Made by a program: the position numbers and the translations under genes. From contig NZ_JBFRGP010000001.1 of NCBI RefSeq assembly GCF_052115385.1, forward strand, positions 810,800 through 874,799: 64,000 nucleotides of DNA, read 5' to 3'. The stretch's first letter is position 1. The number at the start of each line of letters is the position of its first letter. Origin of the DNA: Dyella_D sp052115385. GTDB lineage: Bacteria > Pseudomonadota > Gammaproteobacteria > Xanthomonadales > Rhodanobacteraceae. The notes under the pieces are model-generated. The model made no database searches, was not told the origin of the DNA, and was given only the letters and a program-made list of their open reading frames with translations. Of this stretch, positions 9,634 to 19,558 are shown piece after piece.

Positions 9634-10779
9634 ATGAGTGATCACGCCAACGATGTCACGAAGCAATACCAGGCCTGGGCGCAGCAATCCTGGGATGCAT
9701 GGATGCAATCGCTGCAGCGGCCCGCGTCGCCGTTCGCAGCGGCGCCGGCACCCGCCGACGACTTGCTGTCGCGCGCCATGGGCGGCCTGAAAAGCTATGC
9801 CGACTGGATGCAGGCCGCGGCGACCAGCGGCATCGCGGGGCAGGGGCCGGACGATTGGCAGCAGGCGCTGCGCCAGCTGTTCATGGGGCAGGCTGCGACC
9901 GGTTCGCCGTTCATGGGCTCGCCCTTCGGTGCCTCGCCGTTTGCCGGTTCGCCCTTTGCAGGCGCTCCCTTCGGCGGCATGAACTCGCCGTTCGCGCAGG
10001 CCTTCGCCGGCATCGACAGCTCGGCCGCCCACGGGTTCGCCCAGCAATGGCAGAGCTGGCTGCAGGCGGCGCAGCCGCAGGCCGGCGCCTGGGGTGCGGG
10101 ACTCGGCGACACGCCGGCCTTCGGCTATACGCGCGAACGCCAGATGCAGCAGCAGGCCTTGCTGGAAGCGATGCGCGCCTACGCCGATGCCTCGTCGCAC
10201 TACAACACGCTGATCCAGCGCGCTAACGCCGACGGCTTCGAGCGCCTGCGCGAGAAACTCACGCAGATGACCGAGCCGGCCCGCCAGGTCGATTCGCTCA
10301 AGGCGCTGTACGACCTGTGGGTCGATGCCGCCGAAGAGGCCTATGCCGAGATCGCGCTGTCGGACGAATTCCGCGAAGCCTACGGCGCCATGGTCAACAC
10401 GCAGATGCAGGTGCGCCAGCGCCAGCAGCGCCAGACCGACGCCTGGTGCCGCGAGCTGGGCATGCCGACGCGCGGCGAAGTCGATTCGCTGGGCAAGCGC
10501 GTGCAGCAACTGCGCCGCGAGCTGCGCGCGGCCGCTTCGGGAAGCGCACCGCGTGCGGCAGCGCCGAATGCGGAACTGGATGCGCTGCGCGGCGAAGTCG
10601 CCGCATTGAAACGCAAGCTGGCCGGCCGCGCCGAAGCGAGCCACGCGCCGAAGAAAGTGCTGTCCGAATCGCTGGGTGCGGAAGTCGAAAGCGAGAGCGC
10701 GCGCAAGCGCAAACCCGCTTCCGCCCGCCGCACCGTCAAGGCCGCGCCGACCCGCGGCACGCAACGCACGCGCAAGTGA
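9634..10779 (+). CDS. phaE: Class III polyhydroxyalkanoate synthase subunit PhaE
   Basis: A 381-residue accessory subunit that activates PhaC to polymerise hydroxyacyl-CoA into PHA granules. The N-terminus (WAQQSWDAWMQSL) and the central region around residues 170-300 (YNTLIQRANADGFERLREKL, SDEFREAYGAMVNTQMQVR) match the PhaE family. Residues about 88-118 form a glycine/serine/proline-phenylalanine low-complexity stretch with six near-repeats of (G/A)SPF or (G/A)APF. The C-terminus is lysine/arginine-rich (KRKPASARRTVKAAPTRG). It is followed 11 bp later by phaC, the usual class III pair. Low-complexity segments make length variable in this family. Confidence 0.9.
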   Translation: MSDHANDVTKQYQAWAQQSWDAWMQSLQRPASPFAAAPAPADDLLSRAMGGLKSYADWMQAAATSGIAGQGPDDWQQALRQLFMGQAATGSPFMGSPFGASPFAGSPFAGAPFGGMNSPFAQAFAGIDSSAAHGFAQQWQSWLQAAQPQAGAWGAGLGDTPAFGYTRERQMQQQALLEAMRAYADASSHYNTLIQRANADGFERLREKLTQMTEPARQVDSLKALYDLWVDAAEEAYAEIALSDEFREAYGAMVNTQMQVRQRQQRQTDAWCRELGMPTRGEVDSLGKRVQQLRRELRAAASGSAPRAAAPNAELDALRGEVAALKRKLAGRAEASHAPKKVLSESLGAEVESESARKRKPASARRTVKAAPTRGTQRTRK

Positions 10780-10790
10780 AGGACTGACGC

Positions 10791-11858
10791 ATGTTCACGC
10801 CTCTACGCATCGATCCGGCCAAGCTCCTGGGCGAAGTCGCCGCCTTCCAGCGCAAGCTCGCCGCAGGCATGGAAAGCCTGCGCGGCCTGCATGAACCGGA
10901 CTACGCCAACACGCCGCGCGAAGCCGTCTATCGCGAGGACAAGCTCACCGTCTGGCACATCAAGGGCGACGGCAAGCCGACCTCGAAGACGCCGCTGCTG
11001 ATCGTCTACGCCCTGGTCAACACGGTGTGGATGACCGACCTGCAGGCAGACCGCTCGCTGGTGCGCAACCTGCTGGAGCAGGGCGAAGACGTCTACCTGA
11101 TCGACTGGGGCTATCCGGACGGCGCCGACCGCTGGCTCACCCTGGACGATTATCTCAACGGCTATCTCGACCGCTGCGTCGACGCGGTGCGCCAGCGCCA
11201 CGGCCTGGACGCGATCAACCTGCTCGGCATCTGCCAGGGCGGCGCGTTCTCGCTGTGCTACACGGCGATGCATCCGGACAAGGTCAAGAACCTGGTCACC
11301 ATGGTCACGCCGGTGGACTACCACACGCCGGACAACATGCTGTCGCACTGGGTGCAGAACCTGGACGTCGACCTGTTCGTCGACACGCTGGGCAATATCC
11401 CCGCCGAGCTGATGAACTACGTCTACCTCACGCTGAAGCCGGTGCGCCTCAACCAGCAGAAATACGTGTCGATGGTCGAGCTGCTGGACAACCGCAAGGA
11501 GATGGAAAATTTCCTGCGCATGGAACGCTGGATCTTCGACTCGCCCGACCAGGCCGGCGAAGCGTTCCGCGAATTCATCAAGGACTTCTACCAGGGCAAC
11601 AAGCTGGTGAAGGGCACGCTCACCATCGGCGACAAGCCGGTGGACCTGGGCATGGTCACCCAGCCGGTGCTGAACATCTTCGCCGAGCAGGACCACCTGG
11701 TGCCGCCGGATGCCTCGCGCGCGCTGGGCAAGCACGTGGGCACCACCGACTACACCCAGCTCGCCTTCAAGGGCGGGCATATCGGCATCTATGTGTCCGG
11801 ACGCGCGCAGCGCGAGGTGCCGCCGGCCATTCACCAGTGGCTGCGTTCCAGGGACTGA
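10791..11858 (+). CDS. phaC: Class III polyhydroxyalkanoate synthase subunit PhaC
   Basis: A 355-residue alpha/beta-hydrolase-fold polymerase, the right length for class III (classes I/II are about 560-600). The lipase-like box is GICQGG with the acylation cysteine at residue 148. The catalytic aspartate lies in FAEQDHLVPP and the histidine in GGHIGIYVSG near the C-terminus. It polymerises 3-hydroxyacyl-CoA with PhaE on the granule surface. No phaA/phaB genes are nearby, so precursor supply is encoded elsewhere. The pair is transcribed from just after the pnp terminator. Confidence 0.95.
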   Translation: MFTPLRIDPAKLLGEVAAFQRKLAAGMESLRGLHEPDYANTPREAVYREDKLTVWHIKGDGKPTSKTPLLIVYALVNTVWMTDLQADRSLVRNLLEQGEDVYLIDWGYPDGADRWLTLDDYLNGYLDRCVDAVRQRHGLDAINLLGICQGGAFSLCYTAMHPDKVKNLVTMVTPVDYHTPDNMLSHWVQNLDVDLFVDTLGNIPAELMNYVYLTLKPVRLNQQKYVSMVELLDNRKEMENFLRMERWIFDSPDQAGEAFREFIKDFYQGNKLVKGTLTIGDKPVDLGMVTQPVLNIFAEQDHLVPPDASRALGKHVGTTDYTQLAFKGGHIGIYVSGRAQREVPPAIHQWLRSRD

Positions 11859-11880
11859 GCTTCCGTGCAAGGAGAACACC

Positions 11881-12072
11881 ATGAATAGCGATAAGCGCCT
11901 CGTCCGTTCCAGCAGCCAGAAGATGCTCGCCGGCGTCTGCGGCGGTGTGGCGCAATACCTGGGCTGGGACGTCACCGTCGTGCGCCTGCTGTGGATCGTC
12001 CTGACCCTGGCCGGCGGCTCCGGTATCCTTATCTATCTCATCCTGTGGCTGGTGATGCCGCAGGACGTCTGA
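11881..12072 (+). CDS. PspC-domain small membrane protein
   Basis: A 63-residue protein consisting of a single PspC domain: KMLAGVCGGVAQYLGWD (about 15-31), then one transmembrane helix (about 35-60, VVRLLWIVLTLAGGSGILIYLILWLVM). Small PspC proteins are associated with phage-shock/envelope-stress responses. The ATG at 11881 is preceded by AAGGAGAA; in-frame upstream sequence overlaps phaC and is not PspC-like. It lies 22 bp after phaC and may be co-transcribed. A link to PHA granules is not implied by sequence. Confidence 0.85.
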   Translation: MNSDKRLVRSSSQKMLAGVCGGVAQYLGWDVTVVRLLWIVLTLAGGSGILIYLILWLVMPQDV

Positions 12073-12140
12073 GCCGTCGAAGGCCCGCGGTGGACATGCG
12101 CGGGCTGCGGCACGCGCATCCCCTTCAGCGAATCCCTTCC

Positions 12141-13160
<1,020 letters not shown>

Positions 13161-13200
13161 GGGCGTGCTTTCATGCAGGCAGGTCCTTGCGGGCGTGTCC

Positions 13201-13611
13201 ATGAAGCTGCGCCGCGAAGCCGGCCTGTTCTTCGTCGGCGGCGTGATCGGCTTCATCGTCGACGCCGGCGTGGTGCAGGCCCTGGTCGGACTGGCCGGCT
13301 GGAACGCCTACCTGGCCCGCGTGCTGTCCTTCCTGCTGGCCGCCACGGCCACCTGGTGGTGGAACAGCCGCTACACCTTCGCCCATCGCGCCAGCGGCCG
13401 TCCGCTGTATCAGGAATGGCTGCACTGGATGGGCCTGATGACCGCCGGTGCGCTGATCAACTACGCCGCGTACGCGGTGATGCTGATCAGTTTTCCCGCC
13501 TTGCAGCGCTGGCCGGCGGTGGCGGTGCTGGTGGGTTCGGTGGTGGCTGCGCTGGTCAATTTCTCGACAGCGCGCGGGGTGCTTTTCAAGGGCTCCAAAA
13601 GCTCCGCGTAA
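13201..13611 (+). CDS. GtrA-like membrane protein
   Basis: A 136-residue protein with four predicted transmembrane segments (about 8-28, 35-55, 78-98, 104-124), typical of the GtrA/DPMS family. Its members flip or help transfer polyprenyl-linked sugars across the inner membrane. The motif FLLAATATWWWNSRYTFAHR matches the family signature (T-W-x-x-N-R-x-(W/Y)-T-F). An alternative start at 13165 would add 12 residues; I prefer ATG 13201. No glycosyltransferase partner is adjacent, so the substrate is unknown. Confidence 0.8.
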   Translation: MKLRREAGLFFVGGVIGFIVDAGVVQALVGLAGWNAYLARVLSFLLAATATWWWNSRYTFAHRASGRPLYQEWLHWMGLMTAGALINYAAYAVMLISFPALQRWPAVAVLVGSVVAALVNFSTARGVLFKGSKSSA

Positions 13612-13750
13612 CCTATTGATTTAACTGATCAAAATACTGTCGTTTCGATGGTATTTCTGTTACACTTCAAAGGTTCAACCGGGGACCGTCATGCGCGCAG
13701 CTCACGCACGCGCGCCGCGGCCCTTTTTCTTCATCCAGGGAACCCGATTG

Positions 13751-16402
13751 ATGGCAGAACTCGCCAAAGAAATCATCCGCGTCAACATCGAAGACGAGAT
13801 GCGCCAGAGCTACCTCGACTACGCCATGAGCGTGATCGTGGGCCGCGCCCTCCCGGATGTGCGCGATGGCCTCAAGCCGGTGCATCGCCGCGTGCTGTAC
13901 GCGATGAACGAGCTCAACAACGTCTGGAACAAGCCTTACAAGAAATCGGCCCGCGTGGTCGGTGACGTGATCGGTAAATACCATCCGCACGGCGACGCCT
14001 CGGTCTACGACGCGATCGTGCGCATGGCCCAGCCGTTCTCGCTGCGCTACATGCTGGTCGACGGCCAGGGCAACTTCGGTTCGGTCGACGGCGACAACGC
14101 CGCGGCGATGCGTTACACCGAGGTGCGCATGGCGCGCCTCACCCACGAGCTGCTGGCCGACATCGACAAGGAAACCGTCGACTTCGGTCCCAACTACGAC
14201 GAGAGCGAAAGCGAGCCGCTGGTGCTGCCCACCCGCGTGCCGAACCTGCTCGTCAACGGCTCCGCCGGCATCGCGGTGGGCATGGCCACCAACGTGCCGC
14301 CGCACAACCTCAACGAGGTGGTGGCGGCGACCATCGGCCTGATCGACGATCCCTCGCTGTCGATCGACGACCTGATGCAGTTCATCCCCGGTCCGGATTT
14401 CCCGACCGCCGGCATCATCAACGGCTCCGCCGGCATCGTCGAGGCCTACCGCACCGGCCGCGGCCGCATCCTGGTGCGCGCCAGGACCGAGATCGAGACC
14501 GAATCCAACGGCCGCGAGACGATCATCGTCAGCGAGCTGCCGTACCAGGTGAACAAGGCGCGCCTGATCGAGAAGATCGCCGAGCTGGTCAAGGAAAAGA
14601 AGCTCGAAGGCATCAGCGAGCTGCGCGACGAGTCCGACAAGGACGGCATGCGCGTGGTGATCGAGATCCGCCGCGACTCGATGGCCGACGTGGTGCTCAA
14701 CAACCTGTACCAGCAGACCCAGCTGCAGGTCACCTTCGGCATCAACATGGTCGCCCTGCTGGACGGCCAGCCGCGCCTGCTGAACCTCAAGGACATCCTC
14801 GAGGCCTTCATCCGCCACCGCCGCGAGGTGGTCACCCGGCGCACCATCTTCGAACTGCGCAAGGCACGCGCCCGCGCGCACATCCTCGAAGGCCTCACCG
14901 TCGCGCTGGCCAATATCGACGAGATGATCGAGCTGATCCGCAGCTCCGCCTCGCCGCAGGAAGCGCGCGAACGCATGCTGGCGCGCAAGTGGCAGCCAGG
15001 CATGGTGTCGGCCTTGCTGGGCGCCGCCGGTGCCGACGCCTCGCGTCCGGAAGACCTCGACCCGCGCGACGGCCTCAAGGCCGATGGCTACCAGCTTTCG
15101 GACGTGCAGGCGCAGGAAATCCTGGCCATGCGCCTGCACCGCCTGACCGGGCTGGAGCAGGAGAAGCTGTCCGACGAGTACCGCGAGATCCTGGCCACCA
15201 TCCTCGGCCTGATCGAGATCCTGGAAGACCCGGCCCGCCTGCTGTCGGTGATCCGCGCCGAGTTGGAAGTGATCAAGGAAGAATTCGGCGACAAGCGCCG
15301 CACCGAGATCCAGCACTCGCAGGAAGACCTCAACGTACTGGACCTGATCGCGCCGGAAGACGTGGTCGTCACGCTGTCGCATACCGGCTACGTCAAGCGC
15401 CAGCCGGCCAGCACCTATCGTGCGCAGCGCCGCGGCGGCAAGGGCCGTTCGGCCTCCGCGCTGAAGGACGAGGATTTCGTCGAGCAGCTGTGGGTGGTCA
15501 ACACGCACGACACTCTGCTGACCTTCACCAGCACCGGCCGCGTGTACTGGCTCAACGTGTACCAGATGCCGGAATCCGGCCCGAACGCGCGCGGCAAGCC
15601 GATGGTCAACCTGCTGCCGCTCGCCGCCGGCGAGAAGGTGCAGGCGGTGTTGCCGGTGCGCGAATACAGCGACGACTGCTACGTGTTCTTCGCCACCCGC
15701 CAGGGCACGGTGAAGAAGACCCCGCTCAACGAGTTCGCCTTCCAGCTGCAGAAGGGCAAGATCGCCATCAACCTTGACGAGGGCGATGCCCTGGTCGACG
15801 TCGCGCTCACCGACGGCAACAGCGACGTGCTGCTGTTCGCCTCCAACGGCAAGACGGTGCGCTTCGACGAAGGCGAGGTCCGCTCGATGGGCCGCACCGC
15901 CACCGGCGTGCGCGGCATGAAGCTGGCGGAAGCCGCTGAAGTGGTGTCGCTGATCGTGGTCGCCCCGGAAGGCGGCGACATCCTCACCGCCACCGCACGC
16001 GGCTACGGCAAGCGCACCCTGCTGGAAGAGTTCCCCAAGAAGGGCCGCGGCACCCAGGGCGTGATCGGCATCCAGTGCTCCGAGCGCAACGGCGGCCTGG
16101 TCTCCGCGGTGCAGATCACTGAGGCGCACGAGCTGATGCTGATCTCCAACCTCGGCACCCTGGTGCGCACCCGCGTGGCGGAAGTCTCCCAGCTCAGCCG
16201 CAACACCCAGGGCGTGACGCTGATCAAGCTGCCGTCCGACGAAACGCTGGTCAGCGTGGTGCGGCTGGATGCGGAGGAAGAGTCCGAGTCCGAAGCCAAT
16301 GGCGTGGATGCGCTGGATGGCGAGAACGGCAGCGTGGAGCAGGGCGGCGACGCCGCGGCTCCCGATGCGGGCGATACGGGCGAGCCGACGCCGGAAGAGT
16401 GA
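13751..16402 (+). CDS. gyrA: DNA gyrase subunit A
   Basis: An 883-residue type II topoisomerase subunit that breaks and rejoins DNA during negative supercoiling. The catalytic tyrosine lies in AAAMRYTEVRM (Y122 in E. coli numbering, which this protein follows exactly here). The quinolone-resistance region reads GDASVYD at 81-87, so position 83 is alanine and 87 is aspartate. The C-terminal beta-pinwheel (about 520-840) contains the GyrA box QRRGGKGRS. The tail is acidic. Start MAELAKEIIRVNIEDEMRQSYLDYAM at 13751; the longer frame from 13691 lacks similarity. A possible -10 (TACACT, 13661-13666) lies upstream. Confidence 0.97.
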   Translation: MAELAKEIIRVNIEDEMRQSYLDYAMSVIVGRALPDVRDGLKPVHRRVLYAMNELNNVWNKPYKKSARVVGDVIGKYHPHGDASVYDAIVRMAQPFSLRYMLVDGQGNFGSVDGDNAAAMRYTEVRMARLTHELLADIDKETVDFGPNYDESESEPLVLPTRVPNLLVNGSAGIAVGMATNVPPHNLNEVVAATIGLIDDPSLSIDDLMQFIPGPDFPTAGIINGSAGIVEAYRTGRGRILVRARTEIETESNGRETIIVSELPYQVNKARLIEKIAELVKEKKLEGISELRDESDKDGMRVVIEIRRDSMADVVLNNLYQQTQLQVTFGINMVALLDGQPRLLNLKDILEAFIRHRREVVTRRTIFELRKARARAHILEGLTVALANIDEMIELIRSSASPQEARERMLARKWQPGMVSALLGAAGADASRPEDLDPRDGLKADGYQLSDVQAQEILAMRLHRLTGLEQEKLSDEYREILATILGLIEILEDPARLLSVIRAELEVIKEEFGDKRRTEIQHSQEDLNVLDLIAPEDVVVTLSHTGYVKRQPASTYRAQRRGGKGRSASALKDEDFVEQLWVVNTHDTLLTFTSTGRVYWLNVYQMPESGPNARGKPMVNLLPLAAGEKVQAVLPVREYSDDCYVFFATRQGTVKKTPLNEFAFQLQKGKIAINLDEGDALVDVALTDGNSDVLLFASNGKTVRFDEGEVRSMGRTATGVRGMKLAEAAEVVSLIVVAPEGGDILTATARGYGKRTLLEEFPKKGRGTQGVIGIQCSERNGGLVSAVQITEAHELMLISNLGTLVRTRVAEVSQLSRNTQGVTLIKLPSDETLVSVVRLDAEEESESEANGVDALDGENGSVEQGGDAAAPDAGDTGEPTPEE

Positions 16403-16435
16403 TCGACGACTGATCGTTCAGCGCCGATCGAAGAG

Positions 16436-16471
16436 ATCCCTCGCCGCCCTGCGGCGAGGGATTTTTTTTGC
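16436..16471 (+). terminator. Rho-independent terminator after gyrA
   Basis: ATCCCTCGCCGC pairs with GCGGCGAGGGAT around a CCT loop, followed by eight T. Strong terminator. Confidence 0.95.
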
Positions 16472-16607
16472 CCGTCATCCCGGCGCAGGCCGGGATCCAG
16501 TGGCATCACCATCTGGTTTTCGCGAAAGGCGCAAAGGCCGCAGTCTTTGGCGCTCCTATCTCCATATGGCGCCTCGCTACTGGATCCCGGCCTGCGCCGG
16601 TATGACG
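16471..16607. repeat. Inverted pair of CGTCATCCCGG-type intergenic repeat
   Basis: CGTCATCCCGGCGCAGGCCG... (16473 on) is mirrored by CTGGATCCCGGCCTGCGCCG...TGACG (16578-16606). Each arm is itself a small hairpin. This is the widespread proteobacterial REP-like repeat; two arms in inverted orientation form a larger cruciform between gyrA and the next gene. A single degenerate arm is also visible at about 22843-22886. Confidence 0.8.
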
Positions 16608-16617
16608 GCGTTTGTCT

Positions 16618-16926
16618 CTACTCGTAAGTGGTGACGATCAGCCGCGCATCGCGCCTGGCATAGCTGGTGAAATACCCGAGCAGCTCCGGCGGATCGCCGG
16701 CGGCCAGTACGGCACTCAAGGACTGCTTGCGCGCACGGGCCGAGTTTCCATCCGGCAGCAGGTGTACGCCCGCGACGCTGAGAGGCGCGGCGGGCGTGAC
16801 GAGTTTTCCAGTGAATTGAATCCGCCCTTGCTGGGCTTGCCCGGCAGCGGTGCCGGACGACAGCAGCAGGGTGGTGACGGCGAAGGCGAGGGCAGGCCGC
16901 GTGCGGCCGATGTAGCGAACATGCAT
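16618..16926 (-). CDS. Hypothetical secreted protein
   Basis: A 102-residue protein I do not recognise. It starts MHVRYIGRTRPALAFAVTTL, with a probable Sec signal peptide cleaved after GTAAGQA (about residue 31). The following QGRIQFTGKLVTP has the beta-strand pattern seen at the start of type 1 pilin-like domains, but the rest is too short and cysteine-free for a normal pilin. An in-frame upstream extension to 16974 exists; ATG 16926 gives a clean signal peptide. It is alone, convergent with gyrA, and beside the M23 peptidase gene in the same orientation. Function unknown; periplasmic or surface location is inferred. Confidence 0.5.
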   Translation of the reverse strand: MHVRYIGRTRPALAFAVTTLLLSSGTAAGQAQQGRIQFTGKLVTPAAPLSVAGVHLLPDGNSARARKQSLSAVLAAGDPPELLGYFTSYARRDARLIVTTYE

Positions 16927-17003
16927 GGATAAACATTTCAAATAGTGGTGGTGGCCGTAGATGTACCCGGTCACCTAGGACTATTCATTGAGGTGTTTCC
17001 CGA

Positions 17004-18212
17004 TCACGGCGATTTTGTCTTCGCGGATACTTCTTTGAAGACATACGGCGGCGTAAAGCTCAGCACCGACAGCGGCGCCGGCAGCTCACCGCGACGCACG
17101 ACCGCACTCGCCGATGGCAGCCACTTTTTCTCGCCGCCGAAATCCGCGATCGACGCGTAGCTGCCCATCCAGCCGAACTGATCCAGCGCATAAGGCACGC
17201 CTTCCGCATCCAGCGGCACGTTCGCATCGGCGACATGCATATGCAGATGCGGCCCGGTGGTTTCGCCGGTATAGCCGAGCCGGCCGATCACGTCGCCGCG
17301 ATGCACCGCCTGGCCCGTCTTCACCGTGATGCTGCCGGTCTTCAGATGCTCGTAGAACACGTAGCGGCCGCCGCCCAGGTCCAGGCTGACGTAGTTGCCG
17401 CTGGCGTCCTGCAACGGTACGCGGGTCGGCTTGCCGGGATCGACTTTGGCCGGCTCCGGCATGCCGTCCATGGCGGCGGCGATCTTGCCGTCGGCGACCG
17501 CCAATACTTCCGCGCCGTAACCAAGCCAGTGGTTCTTGTCGGTCGGATCGCCCTTGGTATAGCGGCCCTGCGCGTCGACCTTGATCCAGTCGATGGCGTA
17601 GCGCCCCGGCACGTGCACGGCGCCGTTCACTGCGTAAAGCGTGCGGCGGTGGCCGCGCGGCCAGCTGCTGTCGTAGATGGCGACCCAGTAGCCGTCGCGC
17701 AGGGGCGGCGAGAACGTCACCGGTGCCGGCCACGGCTGCAAGCTCAGCGTGCCGCCCTGGGCCTGCAGTGGCGTGCCGCCGTTGTCGCGTGTGGCGCTGA
17801 GCTGGTGGGTGAGATGCAGTGCCGCCGGTGCGTCGTCGAAGCTCAGGTTGAGATAGATGACGGCGTGCGCGCCTGGAGCGATCGTCGCATCGCCTTGCTT
17901 GCCGGACAGGCCTGGCCCGCCGAGCATCGCGCGCAAGGCGGTCTCGTCGTAGTCGCGCAGCACCTGGCCGTTGTCGGCGTCGAGCACGCGCAGTTGTTTC
18001 GGCTGCAGCGGTTCGGCGGCGTAGTTGTCCAGATGCAGCTCATACAGGAGCTGCCATTGGCCGTTGACCTTGATCGGCGCGGGCTGCCCCGGCACGCGCA
18101 GGTCGAAGGTCTGCACGACGGGAGCGCGTTGGGCGAGGGCAGGGAATAGGGACAGGCCAAGAAGCGCGATGGCGATGGGAAGGAACTGGCCGAATGTCGA
18201 AGCGGATTTCAT
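17004..18212 (-). CDS. Secreted M23-family (LytM-like) peptidase
   Basis: A 402-residue exported protein. The N-terminal signal peptide (MKSASTFGQFLPIAIALLGL to about residue 27, ALAQ) is followed by a beta-rich domain of unknown role (about 30-180) and a C-terminal peptidase M23 domain (about 195-375). The zinc-site motif is GPHLHMHVAD and the strand GDVIGRLGYTGETTG is typical. Such enzymes cleave peptidoglycan cross-links or regulate amidases in the periplasm. The ATG at 18212 was chosen because it begins the signal peptide; a longer GTG-initiated frame reaches into the REP element. Likely monocistronic, with a REP pair immediately upstream. Confidence 0.85.
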   Translation of the reverse strand: MKSASTFGQFLPIAIALLGLSLFPALAQRAPVVQTFDLRVPGQPAPIKVNGQWQLLYELHLDNYAAEPLQPKQLRVLDADNGQVLRDYDETALRAMLGGPGLSGKQGDATIAPGAHAVIYLNLSFDDAPAALHLTHQLSATRDNGGTPLQAQGGTLSLQPWPAPVTFSPPLRDGYWVAIYDSSWPRGHRRTLYAVNGAVHVPGRYAIDWIKVDAQGRYTKGDPTDKNHWLGYGAEVLAVADGKIAAAMDGMPEPAKVDPGKPTRVPLQDASGNYVSLDLGGGRYVFYEHLKTGSITVKTGQAVHRGDVIGRLGYTGETTGPHLHMHVADANVPLDAEGVPYALDQFGWMGSYASIADFGGEKKWLPSASAVVRRGELPAPLSVLSFTPPYVFKEVSAKTKSP

Positions 18213-18291
18213 GCGTCCCCCGATGGCGATGCCGGCCAATGTGGGAGACCACGATGCAGCGCGCCAGTGCCCACGCACCATGACCCATGGC

Positions 18292-18378
18292 GTAGGTTGG
18301 GGTGAGCCGCAGGCGAACCCCAACACGGTAGGGCGCCCGCCATGTTGGGGTTCGCCGGTGGCTCACCCCAACCTGCGC
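18292..18378. repeat. GTAG-type REP pair, copy 1
   Basis: GTAGGTTGGGGTGAGCCGCA...GAACCCCAAC then, inverted, GTTGGGGTTCGC...GCTCACCCCAACCT. Each half folds as a small hairpin (GTTGGGG/CCCCAAC) and the two halves are mirror images, a BIME-like unit between the peroxiredoxin and M23 genes. Confidence 0.85.
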
Positions 18379-18398
18379 CGGTCGGTGCCGCGAGGCTG

Positions 18399-18887
18399 CT
18401 AGGCGTCGATTGCAGTCAGCATCGCTTCGGCACTGGACACGCGAAACTCGCCCGGCGCTTCCACATGCAACTGCCGCACCACGCCGTTCTCCGCATACAG
18501 CGCAAAGCGCCGCGAACGCAGCCCCATGCCATACGCCGCGCCATCGAGCTGCAAGCCGAGCGCCTGCGTGAAAAGGCCATTGCCGTCGGCCAGCATCAGC
18601 AATCCCGGCGGCACTTTCTGGTCGCGCGCCCAGGCCTGCATCACATAGGCGTCGTTGACCGCCATGCACACCACCTCCACACCGCGCTGCTGGAACTCGG
18701 CGAAGCGCTGCACATAGCCGGGCAGATGCTTGTTCGAACAGGTCGGCGTGAATGCACCCGGCACGGCGAACAGCACTACCTTGCGCTGGTCGAACAGTGC
18801 GGCGGTCTGGCGGGTTTCGATCTGGCCATCGACGATCGCCTTGAGCTCGAGATCGGGCAGGGCCTGGCCGGGTTGGATCGTCGTCAT
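18399..18887 (-). CDS. Prx5-type peroxiredoxin
   Basis: A 162-residue thiol peroxidase of the type II/Prx5 group, reducing peroxides with electrons from glutathione/glutaredoxin or thioredoxin. The peroxidatic cysteine is C50 in PGAFTPTC, the Prx5 signature, and the conserved arginine lies in GLRSRRFALY. A second cysteine near residue 74 (VVCMAVND) could act in resolution. ATG 18887 (MTTIQPGQALP) is preferred over the GTG three codons upstream. No signal peptide, so cytoplasmic. No adjacent LysR/OxyR gene. Confidence 0.92.
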   Translation of the reverse strand: MTTIQPGQALPDLELKAIVDGQIETRQTAALFDQRKVVLFAVPGAFTPTCSNKHLPGYVQRFAEFQQRGVEVVCMAVNDAYVMQAWARDQKVPPGLLMLADGNGLFTQALGLQLDGAAYGMGLRSRRFALYAENGVVRQLHVEAPGEFRVSSAEAMLTAIDA

Positions 18888-19026
18888 GGGCAGCACTCTG
18901 AGCAGGGATAAGCGCGGGGATGCTAGCGCGCCGGCCGTGCGGCTGTCGTCTTGAATCGCCGCGACGCGTACCTATCTAGCAAGGCAGGCGGTGATGGCAC
19001 CGCAAACTTATTTGAGAGGATTCACC

Positions 19027-19449
19027 ATGTATCTGGGACGTAATGTTTCCTGGCCCCGGCACAGCCTGGGCGAGCGCCTGTTCCAAGTGGAGCAGGCCGC
19101 CAGCACCGCTGAGGCAGCGTGGGCGCCGCGCGTGGACATCAAGGAAGACGACAAGCGCTTCGTGATTCTCGCCGACATCCCGGGCATCGACCCGGCCGGT
19201 ATCGAAGTGAGCATGGACAAGGGTGTGCTCACCATCAAGGGCGAGCGCACGCAGGAGGCTCCGGCCGAAGGCGATCGCTACACCCGCGTGGAGCGCGCGC
19301 ATGGCGCCTTCCTGCGCCGCTTCGCGCTGCCGGACAGCGCCGATGCCGAGGGCATCACCGCGCATGGGCGCAACGGCGTGCTGGAAGTCTCGATCCCCAA
19401 GCGGGCCGAGACCGCGCCGCGCCGTATCAACATCGAAATCACGCACTAA
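19027..19449 (+). CDS. Small heat shock protein, Hsp20 family
   Basis: A 140-residue ATP-independent holdase. The alpha-crystallin domain covers about residues 35-135. The family motif VLTIKGERTQEA is followed by the GAFLRRFALPDSADAEGI segment, AHGRNGVLEVSIPK, and a short C-terminal tail. The start MYLGRNVSWPRHSLGERLFQ has a good GAGAGGA ribosome binding site 6 nt upstream. It lies 109 bp before the J-domain gene cbpA in the same direction, a sensible chaperone pair: Hsp20 holds unfolded clients that DnaJ/DnaK refold. No CIRCE or clear sigma-32 promoter was confirmed. Confidence 0.93.
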   Translation: MYLGRNVSWPRHSLGERLFQVEQAASTAEAAWAPRVDIKEDDKRFVILADIPGIDPAGIEVSMDKGVLTIKGERTQEAPAEGDRYTRVERAHGAFLRRFALPDSADAEGITAHGRNGVLEVSIPKRAETAPRRINIEITH

Positions 19450-19482
19450 GGCGCCTGTTCGAGGCCGGTGTGTTGCGGCCAC

Positions 19483-19514
19483 GGCCCGCCACGGACCATC
19501 ATCCGTGGCGGGCC
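19483..19514 (+). terminator. Hairpin between Hsp20 and cbpA
   Basis: GGCCCGCCACGGA pairs perfectly with TCCGTGGCGGGCC over a 6-nt loop. There is no T-run, so it may be a processing or stability element rather than a true terminator. Confidence 0.55.
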
Positions 19515-19558
19515 GTCCGCGTTGTCTGGACTTGCAGTAGCCATGGGTGGGAGTGGCA

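Noticed and set aside
13669..13684. tRNA T-loop-like GGTTCAACC before gyrA
   Set aside because: There is no accompanying stem structure or acceptor end, so it is a chance match.
13667..16129. Long minus-strand frame across gyrA
   Set aside because: Shadow frame of gyrA for the same reasons; no start signal or family similarity.
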